Assembly (NCBI RefSeq): GCF_902830275.1
Contig: NZ_CADESW010000007.1
Span: 1 to 64,000 of the forward strand
Reading direction: 5' to 3'
Length of the DNA stretch: 64,000 nt
DNA from: Burkholderia stagnalis
GTDB lineage: Bacteria > Pseudomonadota > Gammaproteobacteria > Burkholderiales > Burkholderiaceae
Positions 34,959-43,711 of the stretch are shown piece after piece; position 1 is the first letter of the stretch, and every line of letters begins with the position of its first letter. The notes beneath the pieces are model-generated. The model searched no databases and was not told the origin of the DNA. It was given only the letters and a program-made list of their open reading frames with translations. A program made the position numbers and the translations under genes.

Positions 34959-36776
34959 ATGTGTGGCATCGTCGGCGCGGTCGCGCAACGGAACATCGTT
35001 CCGATCCTGATTGAAGGCTTACGCCGCCTCGAATACCGCGGCTACGATTCATGCGGCGTCGCGACCGTCGTCGACGGCATCGCGCGACGCGAACGCAGCG
35101 TGTCGCGCGTCGCGGATCTCGAGGCGCACGTGGAAAGCGCCGGGCTGTCCGGCAGCACGGGCATCGCGCATACGCGCTGGGCGACGCACGGCGCGCCGGC
35201 GACCTGCAACGCGCACCCGATCTTCTCGCGCGACGAGATCGCGCTCGTGCACAACGGCATCATCGAGAATCATGAAACGTTGCGTACGCAACTGTCTGAC
35301 GAGCATTACGAGTTCGACGGCCAGACCGACACCGAAGTCGTCGCGCACCTGATCCACAGCAAGTACCGCGGCGACCTGCTCGCGGCGGTGCGCGACGCAA
35401 CCACGCAGCTGCACGGCGCGTATGCGATCGCGGTGTTCAGCAAATCCGAGCCGCAGCGGCTCGTCGGCGCGCGGGTCGGCTCGCCGCTCGTGGTCGGGCT
35501 GAAGGACGGCGAATGCTTCGTCGCGTCGGACGCGCTCGCGCTCGCGGGCATCACCGACCGCTTCATCTTTCTCGAGGAAGGCGACATCGTCGAGCTGACG
35601 GCCGGCCATGCGCGCATCTTCGATCGCAACGGCGTGCAGGTCGAGCGGCCGGTGCAGACGGTCACGTCGGGCGACGGCGTGGTCGAGCTCGGCCCGTATC
35701 GCCATTTCATGCAGAAGGAGATCTTCGAGCAGCCGCACGCGGTGGCGGCGACGATTCCCGATGCGGGGCTGTTCGATCCCGCGGTGTTCGGGCCGGACGC
35801 GCGGCAAGTGTTCGAGCAGATCGACAACGTGCTGATCCTCGCGTGCGGCACGAGCCATTACTCGGGGCTCACCGCGCGCCGCTGGCTGGAGACGATCGCG
35901 CGGATGCCCGCGCACGTCGAGATCGCGAGCGAATACCGTTACAGCGACGCGCTCGCGATGCCGAACACGCTGGTGGTCGTGGTGTCGCAATCGGGCGAGA
36001 CGGCCGACACGCTCGCGGCGCTGAAGTATGCGCAATCGCTCGGCCATCCGGACACGCTCGCGATCTGCAACGTGCCGACCAGCGCGATGATGCGGCAGAC
36101 GGGCCTGCGGTTCCTCACGCGCGCGGGCCCGGAGATCGGCGTGGCGTCGACGAAGGCGTTCACGACGCAGCTCGTCGCGCTGTTCATCCTCGCGGTCACG
36201 CTTGGGCGGCTGCGCGGCTTCGTCGACGACGCGCAGCTCGCGCGCTACACGACGCAGCTGCGGCGCCTGCCGGACGCGCTCGCCGACGTGCTCGCGCTCG
36301 AGCCGCAGGTCGAACGCTGGGCGCAGGAATTCGCGCGCCACGAGAACGCGCTGTTCCTCGGCCGCGGGCTGCATTATCCGATCGCGCTGGAAGGGGCGCT
36401 GAAGCTGAAGGAGATCTCGTACATCCACGCCGAGGCGTATCCGGCGGGCGAGCTGAAGCACGGGCCGCTCGCGCTCGTCACGCACACGATGCCGGTCGCG
36501 ACGATCGCGCCGAACGACATGCTGCTCGAGAAGCTGAAGTCGAACATGCAGGAGGTGAGGGCGCGCGGCGGGCAGCTGTACGTGTTCGCCGATGCCGATA
36601 CGCGGATCGACAACGGCGACGGCATCTCGGTGCTGAGGATGCCGGACTATTACGGGCTGCTGTCGCCGATCCTGCACGTCGTGCCGCTGCAGTTGCTCGC
36701 GTATCACGCGGCGTGCGTGCGCGGCGCGGACATCGACAAGCCGAGGAATCTCGCGAAATCGGTAACGGTCGAGTAG
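34959..36776 (+). CDS. glmS: Glutamine-fructose-6-phosphate aminotransferase (isomerizing)
   Basis: GlmS makes glucosamine-6-phosphate from fructose-6-phosphate and glutamine, the first step to UDP-GlcNAc for peptidoglycan and LPS. The 605-residue product has the N-terminal amidotransferase nucleophile Cys right after Met (MCGIVGAV), [23 protein letters not shown], then two SIS sugar-isomerase domains ([30 protein letters not shown]) and the invariant end AKSVTVE. Length is normal. GGAGG is 7 bases upstream of the ATG. A GC-rich hairpin at 36795-36816 after the stop may help termination against the convergent sigJ. Confidence 0.97.
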   Translation: MCGIVGAVAQRNIVPILIEGLRRLEYRGYDSCGVATVVDGIARRERSVSRVADLEAHVESAGLSGSTGIAHTRWATHGAPATCNAHPIFSRDEIALVHNGIIENHETLRTQLSDEHYEFDGQTDTEVVAHLIHSKYRGDLLAAVRDATTQLHGAYAIAVFSKSEPQRLVGARVGSPLVVGLKDGECFVASDALALAGITDRFIFLEEGDIVELTAGHARIFDRNGVQVERPVQTVTSGDGVVELGPYRHFMQKEIFEQPHAVAATIPDAGLFDPAVFGPDARQVFEQIDNVLILACGTSHYSGLTARRWLETIARMPAHVEIASEYRYSDALAMPNTLVVVVSQSGETADTLAALKYAQSLGHPDTLAICNVPTSAMMRQTGLRFLTRAGPEIGVASTKAFTTQLVALFILAVTLGRLRGFVDDAQLARYTTQLRRLPDALADVLALEPQVERWAQEFARHENALFLGRGLHYPIALEGALKLKEISYIHAEAYPAGELKHGPLALVTHTMPVATIAPNDMLLEKLKSNMQEVRARGGQLYVFADADTRIDNGDGISVLRMPDYYGLLSPILHVVPLQLLAYHAACVRGADIDKPRNLAKSVTVE

Positions 36777-36822
36777 GGGGAGGAGAGGGGAGCGGCGCCC
36801 GCCTGCGTGCGGGCGCGTCCGC

Positions 36823-37683
36823 TCAATGCAGGTGCTGCAGCTTGTCCGGGTTGCGCACCACGTAGATCGCCACGACCTTGCCGTCCTCGATTTCGAGCGC
36901 GGTGGTCTGCAGCTCGCCGTCCGCTTCCCGCGTGACGAAGCCGGGCAGGCCGTTGACGAAGCCCGTGTGCACGAGCGTCGAACCGTGCTTGCTGAACAGC
37001 GCCGCCAGCGTTTCGTGCACCCGCATCACGGCTTCGAAGCCGAAGATCCGCCGATTCGCGGCCGGGCGCTTGCCGCCGCCGTCCGCGTGCAGGCTCACGT
37101 CCTCGGCCAGCAGCGCGCCGAGCGCGCGCATGTCGCCGCTGCGCGACGCGGCGAAGAACGCCTCGGCGATCTCGACGCCGCGCTGCTTCTCCACCTTGAA
37201 ACGCGGCCGTTCGTCGCGCACGTGGGCGCGCGCCCGCGCGGCGAGCTGCCGGCATGCGGCCGGCTCGCGCCGGATGGTCGCGGCCACTTCGTCGAATTCC
37301 AGCCCGAACACGTCGTGCAGCAGGAACGCCGCGCGTTCGAGCGGCGACAGGCGCTCGAGCGCGAGCATCAGCGGCAGCGTGACGTCCTCCTGCGCGTCCT
37401 CCTCGACGACGGGATCGGGCAGCCACGGGCCGATGTAGGTTTCGCGCTGGTGCCGCGCGGACTTCAGCTGATCGAGGCACAGCCGCATCACCATGCGGCG
37501 CAGGAACGCCTCGGGCACGCGCACCTCGGCGCGCTCGACGTCCATCCAGCGGATGAACGCCTCCTGCACCATGTCCTCGGCATCGGCGACCGAGCCGAGC
37601 ATCCGGTACGCGACGCGCACGAGCATGCGGCGCAGCGGGTCGAAGCTCGCGGCCGCGTCCGCCGCCGGGTCGAGGTCCGTCAT
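36823..37683 (-). CDS. ECF41-type RNA polymerase sigma factor (SigJ-like) with SnoaL-like C-terminus
   Basis: The 286-residue protein has sigma regions 2 (FDPLRRMLVRVAYRMLGSVADAEDMVQEAF) and 4 (LERLSPLERAAFLLHDVFGLEFDEVAATI) fused to a C-terminal SnoaL/NTF2-like domain of about 115 residues. ECF41 hallmarks are present: WLPDP (family WLPEP), DGGGK, and NPDKL near the end. In this group the fused domain replaces a separate anti-sigma factor and tunes activity. Its ATG overlaps the stop of the decarboxylase-like gene in TGATG. The linkage and the promoter upstream of that partner match the ECF41 pattern. Confidence 0.92.
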   Translation of the reverse strand: MTDLDPAADAAASFDPLRRMLVRVAYRMLGSVADAEDMVQEAFIRWMDVERAEVRVPEAFLRRMVMRLCLDQLKSARHQRETYIGPWLPDPVVEEDAQEDVTLPLMLALERLSPLERAAFLLHDVFGLEFDEVAATIRREPAACRQLAARARAHVRDERPRFKVEKQRGVEIAEAFFAASRSGDMRALGALLAEDVSLHADGGGKRPAANRRIFGFEAVMRVHETLAALFSKHGSTLVHTGFVNGLPGFVTREADGELQTTALEIEDGKVVAIYVVRNPDKLQHLH

Positions 37684-38156
37684 CAGGCGGCTGCCTTGGC
37701 AGCGGGGGCCTTCGCCGCGGCCGGTTCGACCCACATGCCGAAGCCGACGGCGAGCCGGTTCCAGCCATTGATCACGTTGATCATCAGCGTGAGTTTCACC
37801 TGTTCCTCCTCGGTAAAGTGCGCGTTGAGCGCCTCGTATGCGTCGGCATGCGTGTGGCCTTCGGAGAGCCGCGTCAGCGCATCGGTCCAGCCGAGCGCCG
37901 CGCGTTCGCGGTCGGTGTAGCAGGGCGCTTCGCGCCACGCGGACAGCAGGTACAGGCGTTGCTCGGTTTCGCCGTTCGCGCGCGCTTCGACGGTGTGCAT
38001 GTTAATGCAGTTGGCGCACGCGTTGATCTGCGACGCGCGGATCTTGACCAGCTCGATCAGGGTCGGCTCCAGGCTCGCCTGCGCGGCGAGCGACGTGCTC
38101 ATCCAGCTCTTCATCAGCGACGGGGCGGCGGCGAACGGGTCGAATTTGGCGGTCAT
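37683..38156 (-). CDS. Carboxymuconolactone decarboxylase/AhpD-family protein
   Basis: The 157-residue protein carries the AhpD-like CxxC in INACANCINMHTVEARANGE, with His nearby, the redox site of alkylhydroperoxidase-type proteins. WTDALTRLSEGH and a C-terminal Ala-rich tail follow. It is the conserved partner of ECF41 sigma factors and is probably their main target. The ATG at 38156 has AGGAG 8 bases upstream; a longer frame from 38189 would enter the promoter. It is the first gene of the operon with the sigma factor. Confidence 0.88.
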   Translation of the reverse strand: MTAKFDPFAAAPSLMKSWMSTSLAAQASLEPTLIELVKIRASQINACANCINMHTVEARANGETEQRLYLLSAWREAPCYTDRERAALGWTDALTRLSEGHTHADAYEALNAHFTEEEQVKLTLMINVINGWNRLAVGFGMWVEPAAAKAPAAKAAA

Positions 38157-38189
38157 GGTTCCATCTCCTGGGTTGGGTTCCGATGACAT

Positions 38190-38216
38190 GACGAGCGAGC
38201 CCCCGCGTGTGTGACA
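38190..38216 (-). promoter_or_regulatory. ECF41 promoter of the decarboxylase-sigma operon
   Basis: On the minus strand TGTCACA (38210-38216) is followed by 16 bases and CGTC (38190-38193). This matches the ECF41 motif as I recall it, TGTCACA-N16-CGTC, in the position expected for control by the sigma factor of the same operon. Confidence 0.8.
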
Positions 38217-38393
38217 TTCACGTCAGATTTTTTTGCATGGGTGCTGTTCTTCGGACGAACCGGCGCGTCATGCGAGTGTCACGAGCGGTCTCGCCGCCTG
38301 CTTTCATTTTTCTTGCGATGCGGTTTCAGCCCACGCGCGGTTCGCGACATTCACATTTCTAGGCCATACTCCTCTGCACGGGCGGACGAAGCG

Positions 38394-39749
38394 ATGCAAC
38401 TTCGGCCGCCCGTCGCAGCATCGCAGGTCGCATCAGCCGCGCGCGTCGAGCGCGGGGCATCCTTTTCCGGCAACGCAGCGCAGCGCGACGTGGACGGTAA
38501 ACCGATGAGCCTCCTTGCATCCCAGCTTCAGCGCCGCTACCGCGACGTGCGCGCGTGCAGCGTCGAACTGACGGCGACGCTGTCCGCCGAAGACCAGGCC
38601 GTGCAGTCGATGCCCGACGCGAGCCCGACCAAGTGGCATCTCGCGCACACCACGTGGTTCTTCGAGACGGTCGTGCTGATGCGCCGCGTCGCAGGCTATG
38701 CGCCGTTCGACGACGCGTTCCAGTTTCTCTTCAACTCGTACTACGAATCGCTCGGCCCGCGCCATCCGCGGCCGCAGCGCGGGCTGCTGACGCGCCCGTC
38801 GCTCGACGAGGTGCGCGCGTACCGCCATTACGTCGACGAAGCGCTGCTGCGCGCGATTGCGAGCGCGGACGCGGCGCTGCTCGAGACGATCGCGCCGGAG
38901 ATCGAGCTCGGCCTGCATCACGAGCAGCAGCACCAGGAGCTGATCGTCACCGACATGCTGCACGCGTTCTCGTGCAATCCGCTGCTGCCGGCGTTCCGGC
39001 CGCGTGCCGGCGACGGTGGCGCCGCAGTGCGCGACGAAGCCGCCGCGCCGCGCTGGCTGCGCCAGCCGGGCGGGCTCGTCGAGATCGGCCACGACGGCAA
39101 CGGCTTCTCGTTCGACAACGAGCGGCCGCGGCACACGGCGCTCGTGCGGCCGTACGAGATCGCGGAGCGCCTCGTGACCAACGCGGACTTTGCCGCGTTC
39201 ATCGCCGACGGCGGCTACGCGCGCCCCGAACTCTGGCTGTCGGACGGCTGGGCGACGGTGCTGCGCGACGGCTGGTGCGCACCCGCGTACTGGCTCGCGC
39301 GCGACGGCGCCGACGCCGCACGCGCCGCGCCGCCCGACACGCCGTTGCGCGCGTGGCAGGCGTTCGGGCTGCACGGCGTGGAGCCGCTCGCGCCCCATGC
39401 GCCGGTGTGCCACGTGAGCTTCTACGAAGCGGCCGCGTACGCGGAATGGGCGGGCGCGCGGCTGCCGACCGAATTCGAATGGGAGGCCGCGTACGGCGCG
39501 GACGGCATCCGGCAGATGACGGGCCACGTATGGCAGTGGACGCGCTCGTCGTACGAGCCGTATCCGGGCTTCCGGCCGCTCGCGGGCGTGGCCGCCGAAT
39601 ACAACGGGAAGTTCATGGTCGGCCAGCAGATCCTGCGCGGCAGCAGCATCGCGACGCCGCCGGGCCACGCGCGGCCGACGTACCGCAATTTCTTTCCGCC
39701 GGCCGCGCGCTGGCAATTCACGGGAGTGCGACTTGCGAGAGACGCCTGA
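38394..39749 (+). CDS. egtB: Ergothioneine biosynthesis sulfoxide synthase EgtB
   Basis: EgtB is an iron enzyme that joins a cysteine- or glutamylcysteine-derived sulphur to trimethyl-histidine. The product has a DinB-like N-terminal domain with the iron ligands H in KWHLAHTTWFFE and the HxxxHxE motif in LGLHHEQQHQELI, and a C-terminal FGE-sulfatase/C-type-lectin domain (VTNADFAAFI, LPTEFEWEAA, GHVWQWTRSSY, RNFFPP). ATG 38394 gives 451 residues; ATG 38505 gives 414 and is also possible. egtD overlaps its end by 17 bases. The 5' flank (38217-38393) has no gene. Confidence 0.92.
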   Translation: MQLRPPVAASQVASAARVERGASFSGNAAQRDVDGKPMSLLASQLQRRYRDVRACSVELTATLSAEDQAVQSMPDASPTKWHLAHTTWFFETVVLMRRVAGYAPFDDAFQFLFNSYYESLGPRHPRPQRGLLTRPSLDEVRAYRHYVDEALLRAIASADAALLETIAPEIELGLHHEQQHQELIVTDMLHAFSCNPLLPAFRPRAGDGGAAVRDEAAAPRWLRQPGGLVEIGHDGNGFSFDNERPRHTALVRPYEIAERLVTNADFAAFIADGGYARPELWLSDGWATVLRDGWCAPAYWLARDGADAARAAPPDTPLRAWQAFGLHGVEPLAPHAPVCHVSFYEAAAYAEWAGARLPTEFEWEAAYGADGIRQMTGHVWQWTRSSYEPYPGFRPLAGVAAEYNGKFMVGQQILRGSSIATPPGHARPTYRNFFPPAARWQFTGVRLARDA

Positions 39750-40740
39750 TCTGGCCGCCACGAGCGGCGGCCTGCAAGCAGCCCGCGACCCGCGGCCGAG
39801 CGCGTTCGAGCGCGACCTGATCGACGGGCTGTCGCGGCGGCCGCGCAGCATCCCGCCGAAATACTTCTACGACGCGGCGGGCTCCGCGCTGTTCGACCGC
39901 ATCTGCGCGCTGCCGGAGTACTACCCGACGCGCACCGAGCTCGGCATCCTGCGCGCGCATGCGACCGACATCGTGCGGCGCGTCGGCCCGCACGCGGACA
40001 TCGTCGAGTTCGGCGCGGGCTCGCTCGCGAAGATCCGCATCCTGCTCGACGCGTTTTCCGCGGAGCGCGCGCCCGCGCGCTACGTGCCGGTCGACATTTC
40101 CGCGGACTACCTGCACGGCGCGGCCGCGCGGCTGCGCGCCGCGTATCCGTGGCTCGACGTCGCGCCGCTCGCGGCCGACTACACGAAGGCCGAGCAGCTC
40201 GCCGCGCTGGCGGCCGAGCCGCGCCGCCGCATCGGCTTTTTTCCCGGCTCGACGATCGGCAACTTCTCGCCGGACGAAGCCGATGCGTTCCTGCGCGACG
40301 CGGCGCGGCTGCTGCGCGGCGGCGCCTTGCTGGTGGGCGCGGATCTCGTGAAGGACGAAGCGACGCTGCACGACGCGTACAACGACGCGCAGGGCGTGAC
40401 CGCGGCCTTCAACCTGAATCTGCTCGCGCGCGCGAACGCCGAGCTCGGCGCGGATTTCGACATCGACGCGTTCGCGCATCAGGCGTTCTACGATGCGCGC
40501 CAGCAGCGCATCGAAATGCATCTCGTCAGCGCGCGCACGCAAACCGTGCGCGTGTGCGGCCGCACGTTCCGCTTCGAGGCCGGCGAGCGCATCCATACGG
40601 AGAACTCGTACAAGTTCACCATCGACGGTTTTCACGCGATCGCGCGGCGCGCGGGCTTCGAGCCCGACACCGTGTGGACCGACGACGCGCAGCTGTTCAG
40701 CGTGCACTGGCTGCGCAGCCCGGGCGACATTCGCGCGTGA
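39733..40740 (+). CDS. egtD: L-histidine N(alpha)-methyltransferase EgtD
   Basis: EgtD trimethylates histidine with SAM to form hercynine, the first ergothioneine step. The 335-residue product has IPPKYFYDAAGSALFDRI, YYPTRTELGIL, the SAM site VEFGAGSLAKIRILLDA, PVDIS, FFPGSTIGNFSPDEA and ENSYKFT, all typical. It starts with TTG at 39733 inside egtB, with GGGAG 7 bases upstream, so the two are translated together. Length is as usual. Confidence 0.95.
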   Translation: MRETPDLAATSGGLQAARDPRPSAFERDLIDGLSRRPRSIPPKYFYDAAGSALFDRICALPEYYPTRTELGILRAHATDIVRRVGPHADIVEFGAGSLAKIRILLDAFSAERAPARYVPVDISADYLHGAAARLRAAYPWLDVAPLAADYTKAEQLAALAAEPRRRIGFFPGSTIGNFSPDEADAFLRDAARLLRGGALLVGADLVKDEATLHDAYNDAQGVTAAFNLNLLARANAELGADFDIDAFAHQAFYDARQQRIEMHLVSARTQTVRVCGRTFRFEAGERIHTENSYKFTIDGFHAIARRAGFEPDTVWTDDAQLFSVHWLRSPGDIRA

Positions 40741-40904
40741 CGGCGTGCGGTGAGTGCCGATGCCGGCACGCATCGCGCACGACCGCTGCGGCGCCGTAAA
40801 CACCCGTTACCAGTCTCGCAGACCGGTTTCACCTGTATCCACGACCCCGACCTACACTCCGAACCGTATTCACTGGAAGCACGTCGAGTGCAGGGAGTCG
40901 CGAG

Positions 40905-41228
40905 ATGAACAAGAAACTTCTCGGTGCAGTTCTCGGTATCGCGGTACTGGCGGCGTCGGGCGCCGCGTCGGCGCACGTCGACGTCGCGGTCGGCATCGGC
41001 GTGCCGGGCGTCTACGCGGCACCGGCTCCGGTGTACGCGGCACCTGCCCCGGTGTATGCGGCGCCGCCGCCCGTCGCCTATGCGCCGCCGGTGACGTACG
41101 CGCCGGTCGGCTATCGCTACGACGACTGGCGTGCCCGCGAATGGCGTGAACGCGCGTGGCGCCGTCATGAATGGCGCGAGCACGAGTGGCGTGAGCGTGC
41201 ATGGCGCGATCGCGGCCGCTGGGACTGA
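40905..41228 (+). CDS. Small exported protein with Pro/Ala and WRxxE repeats
   Basis: The 107-residue product has a signal peptide (MNKKLLGAVLGIAVLAAS, cleavage after ASA). A VYAAPAP repeat follows (three units), then a C-terminal run of five-residue units of the type W-R-x-x-E/A (DDWRAREWRERAW). Such YAAP and WR-rich proteins are common small envelope proteins in Burkholderia, function unknown. A ribosome binding site (GGGAG) precedes the ATG. Confidence 0.7.
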   Translation: MNKKLLGAVLGIAVLAASGAASAHVDVAVGIGVPGVYAAPAPVYAAPAPVYAAPPPVAYAPPVTYAPVGYRYDDWRAREWRERAWRRHEWREHEWRERAWRDRGRWD

Positions 41229-41279
41229 TCCCGCTGAGCGGTTCGCCAACCAACAACCGACGACGAGGAGCGTGAGCGC

Positions 41280-41537
41280 ATGGTCACCACCCATCGACAC
41301 ATCAGGCAATGGGCGCTCGCCGCCGGCATGGCGCTCGCCACGATCGGCAGCGCGCATGCGGCGGGCTGCATGAAGGGCGCGGTCGTCGGCGGCGTCGCCG
41401 GCCACTACGCGGGCCACCATGCGGTGGCCGGCGCGGTCGGCGGCTGCATCGTCGGCCATCACATGGCGAAGAAGCACGCGGAGGAACTCGCCGCGCAACG
41501 CCGGGCCGCCGCGCAGGGCACGCCGCCAGCGCAATGA
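41280..41537 (+). CDS. Small exported glycine-zipper protein
   Basis: The 85-residue product has a signal peptide (ALAAGMALATIGSAHA) and a glycine-zipper segment (GAVVGGVAGHYAGHHAVAGAVGGCIVGHHMAKKH), typical of small outer-membrane or periplasmic proteins that pack in the membrane. GAGGAG lies 9 bases before the ATG. It follows the WR-repeat protein by 51 bases and may share its transcript. Confidence 0.7.
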   Translation: MVTTHRHIRQWALAAGMALATIGSAHAAGCMKGAVVGGVAGHYAGHHAVAGAVGGCIVGHHMAKKHAEELAAQRRAAAQGTPPAQ

Positions 41538-41585
41538 GTCCGTCACCGTCGCACGGCTTCGCGCCGTGCGCATCGTTCGCGAGCG

Positions 41586-42800
41586 TCAGCCCGCATTCCG
41601 TCCCGGCGCGAACCCGCACATCGCGAGCGGCACGAGCACGATCGCCGCGCCGGTGAAGAACATCGCCGGCGCGCCGAAGCGCTGCCACACCCATCCCGCG
41701 ATCACGCTCGCCAGCAGCATCGCCAACCCGGCCGCGAGATTGAACAGCCCGAACGCGGTGCCGCGCCATTCGGCCGGCGCGGTATCGGCGACCATCGCGG
41801 CGAGTATCCCCTGCGTGAACCCCATGTGCAGCCCCCACACCGCAACGCCGGTCAGCACCGTCGCGACGTCGGCGCGCGTGCCGAGCAGCAGGTCCGCGCC
41901 GATCAGCAGCGCCATGCCGATCGCGAGCAGCGCGCGCCGGTCGAGCCGGTCCGACACGACGCCGACCGGATATGCGGCGAGCGCATACGCGGCGCTCATC
42001 ACGACCATCACCGACGGCACCCACGCGACGTCCATGCCGGTCTGCTGCGCGCGCAGCACGAGGAACGCCTCGCTGAAGCGCGCGAGCGTGAAGGTCGCGC
42101 CGATCGCGACGACGAACCAGTAGCGGCCGGAGAATGCGCGCAGCGCGCGCAGGTCGAGCGGCGAACGGAACGGGCGCGCCGCGCCCGCGCGCCCGGCCGC
42201 CGCGGCGTCGGGCTCGCGCACGCCGAACAGCAGCACCGCGAGCGTCGCGAACGCGGGGATCGACGCGAACCACAGCACCGTGCGGATCTGGTCCGCGAAC
42301 GCGAACATCAGCGCGATCGCGAGCAGCGGGCCGCCGACCGCGCCGACGGTATCCATCGACTGCCGCAGCCCGAAGCACGCACCGCGAATCTCGGGCGGGG
42401 CGACATCGGCGACCAGCGCGTCGCGCGGCGCGCCGCGAATGCCCTTGCCGAAGCGGTCGACGAGGCGCGCGGCGATCACGAGGCCCGGCCCGTGCGCGAG
42501 CGGGAACAGCGGCTTGGTCAGCGCGGCGAGCCCGTAGCCGGCGAGCAGCAGCGCCTTGCGGCGGCCGAGCCAGTCGCTGAGCGCGCCGGAGAAGATCCGC
42601 ACGAGCAGCGCGGTCGCTTCGGCCGCGCCCTCGAGCACGCCGAGCGCGGCGACGCTCATCCCCATCGTCGTCACGAGATAGACGGGCAGCAGCGCATGCA
42701 CGAGTTCCGACGACAGGTCCATCAGCAGGCTGACGTACCCCAGCGCCCACACGGTGCGGGGGATCGCGGGACGGGACGACACGGCGGTGCGCGATTCCAT
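41586..42800 (-). CDS. MFS transporter
   Basis: The 404-residue protein has about 12 membrane segments and the MFS loop motif in GALSDWLGRRKALL between helices 2 and 3, with a second copy in GVVSDRLDRRALL. FGKGIRGAPRDALVAD is a segment seen in a group of uncharacterised MFS exporters near the bacterial drug/metabolite permeases. The substrate cannot be told. ATG 42800 follows AAGGAG by 5 bases; the longer frame upstream is unlikely. Confidence 0.85.
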   Translation of the reverse strand: MESRTAVSSRPAIPRTVWALGYVSLLMDLSSELVHALLPVYLVTTMGMSVAALGVLEGAAEATALLVRIFSGALSDWLGRRKALLLAGYGLAALTKPLFPLAHGPGLVIAARLVDRFGKGIRGAPRDALVADVAPPEIRGACFGLRQSMDTVGAVGGPLLAIALMFAFADQIRTVLWFASIPAFATLAVLLFGVREPDAAAAGRAGAARPFRSPLDLRALRAFSGRYWFVVAIGATFTLARFSEAFLVLRAQQTGMDVAWVPSVMVVMSAAYALAAYPVGVVSDRLDRRALLAIGMALLIGADLLLGTRADVATVLTGVAVWGLHMGFTQGILAAMVADTAPAEWRGTAFGLFNLAAGLAMLLASVIAGWVWQRFGAPAMFFTGAAIVLVPLAMCGFAPGRNAG

Positions 42801-43056
42801 CGGAACTCCTTGACGCGCCGCATGGGGGCGCGGCCGGCTACGCCATCTTGAAGGTCGATCGACGGCATGGGGCCGGTACAGGACAGATAGCACGAGTGTC
42901 GCGCGGGGCGGCATCCGTTTCAACAGCGGGCGACGCCTGAATTGGTCTGATAAATGGCCGTCCGATGCCGCGTTACGAATACTTACAACGCGCGATGGCC
43001 GCGCGCCGGCCCGTTCGTACAATGAATCATCTCAATGCGCTCCAAGGAGCACCACG

Positions 43057-43419
43057 ATGAAACAACGACGCTTCCTGTCCGTGCTCGCAGCGGCATGTCT
43101 CGCGCTCGGCGCGGTATCGGCCCACGCGGCGGCAGGCGGTAATGGAGGAGGGAACGGCGGCGGTCACGGCGCGGGCGGCAGCGGCGGCAATGCCGGCGGC
43201 CTGTCGGGCGGCCACATGAGCGGCGAGGCGATGTCGAACTCGAACGGCATCCATTCCGGCGACCGCGACCACGGCCTGTCGCGCGCGGCCGACCGCTCCG
43301 GCACGATCGCCGGCCGCGCGGGCGTGCAGCCGGGCCACGGCCATGCGCATGGTCACACCGCGCACGCGACCACGCATACGAACCACGAGAAGCGCAACGC
43401 GTTCGGCCATACGCTTTAA
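43057..43419 (+). CDS. Small exported Gly/His-rich protein
   Basis: The 120-residue product has a signal peptide (FLSVLAAACLALGAVSAHA). The mature part is Gly-rich (GGNGGGNGGGHG) and then His-rich (HGHAHGHTAHATTHTNH). His clusters suggest metal binding, but no function is known. CAAGGAG lies upstream of the ATG. It is followed by a strong terminator. Confidence 0.7.
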   Translation: MKQRRFLSVLAAACLALGAVSAHAAAGGNGGGNGGGHGAGGSGGNAGGLSGGHMSGEAMSNSNGIHSGDRDHGLSRAADRSGTIAGRAGVQPGHGHAHGHTAHATTHTNHEKRNAFGHTL

Positions 43420-43444
43420 ACGGCCTGCGCGGATCGCAGAAGCG

Positions 43445-43470
43445 GAAAAGGCGCCCTTGGGCGCCTTTTC
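43445..43470. terminator. Bidirectional terminator between convergent small genes
   Basis: GAAAAGGCGCCC, TT, GGGCGCCTTTTC is a perfect 12-bp stem with A-run and T-run on its two sides, placed between the gene ending at 43419 and the convergent gene ending at 43494. Confidence 0.85.
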
Positions 43471-43493
43471 TCGTTCATGCATGCGCATTGCGC

Positions 43494-43655
43494 TCAGCAA
43501 TTGCCTTTCTTGGCCTGTCCCGGCGGGCAGAAGCCGTTGCCGGGGCCGCCTTGCGGCGCAACCACCACCGGCGGGCCCGGCACGTAGACCGCGCATCCGC
43601 TCAATGCGCCCAGCACGCCGACAGCCGTCAGCAGCGTGATGACCTTTTTCTTCAC
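43494..43655 (-). CDS. Very small lipoprotein
   Basis: A 53-residue frame starts GTG at 43655 with GGAG 6 bases upstream. It has a lipoprotein signal (MKKKVITLLTAVGVLGALSGC) with lipobox LSGC, so Cys21 would be lipidated. The mature part is about 33 residues, Pro/Gly-rich (YVPGPPVVVAPQGG), with two more Cys near the end (FCPPGQAKKGNC). An ATG four codons upstream is an alternative. It ends 24 bases from the shared terminator. Confidence 0.65.
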   Translation of the reverse strand: MKKKVITLLTAVGVLGALSGCAVYVPGPPVVVAPQGGPGNGFCPPGQAKKGNC

Positions 43656-43711
43656 GTCATTCTCCATGGTCGTTTGGGCAGGACCGCGTGCGACCCTGCC
43701 CGGTCAAGCCG

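Noticed and set aside
33738..34988. Minus-strand frame of 416 codons before glmS
   Set aside because: Extremely Arg/Ser-rich with no domain, and it overlaps the glmS start region.
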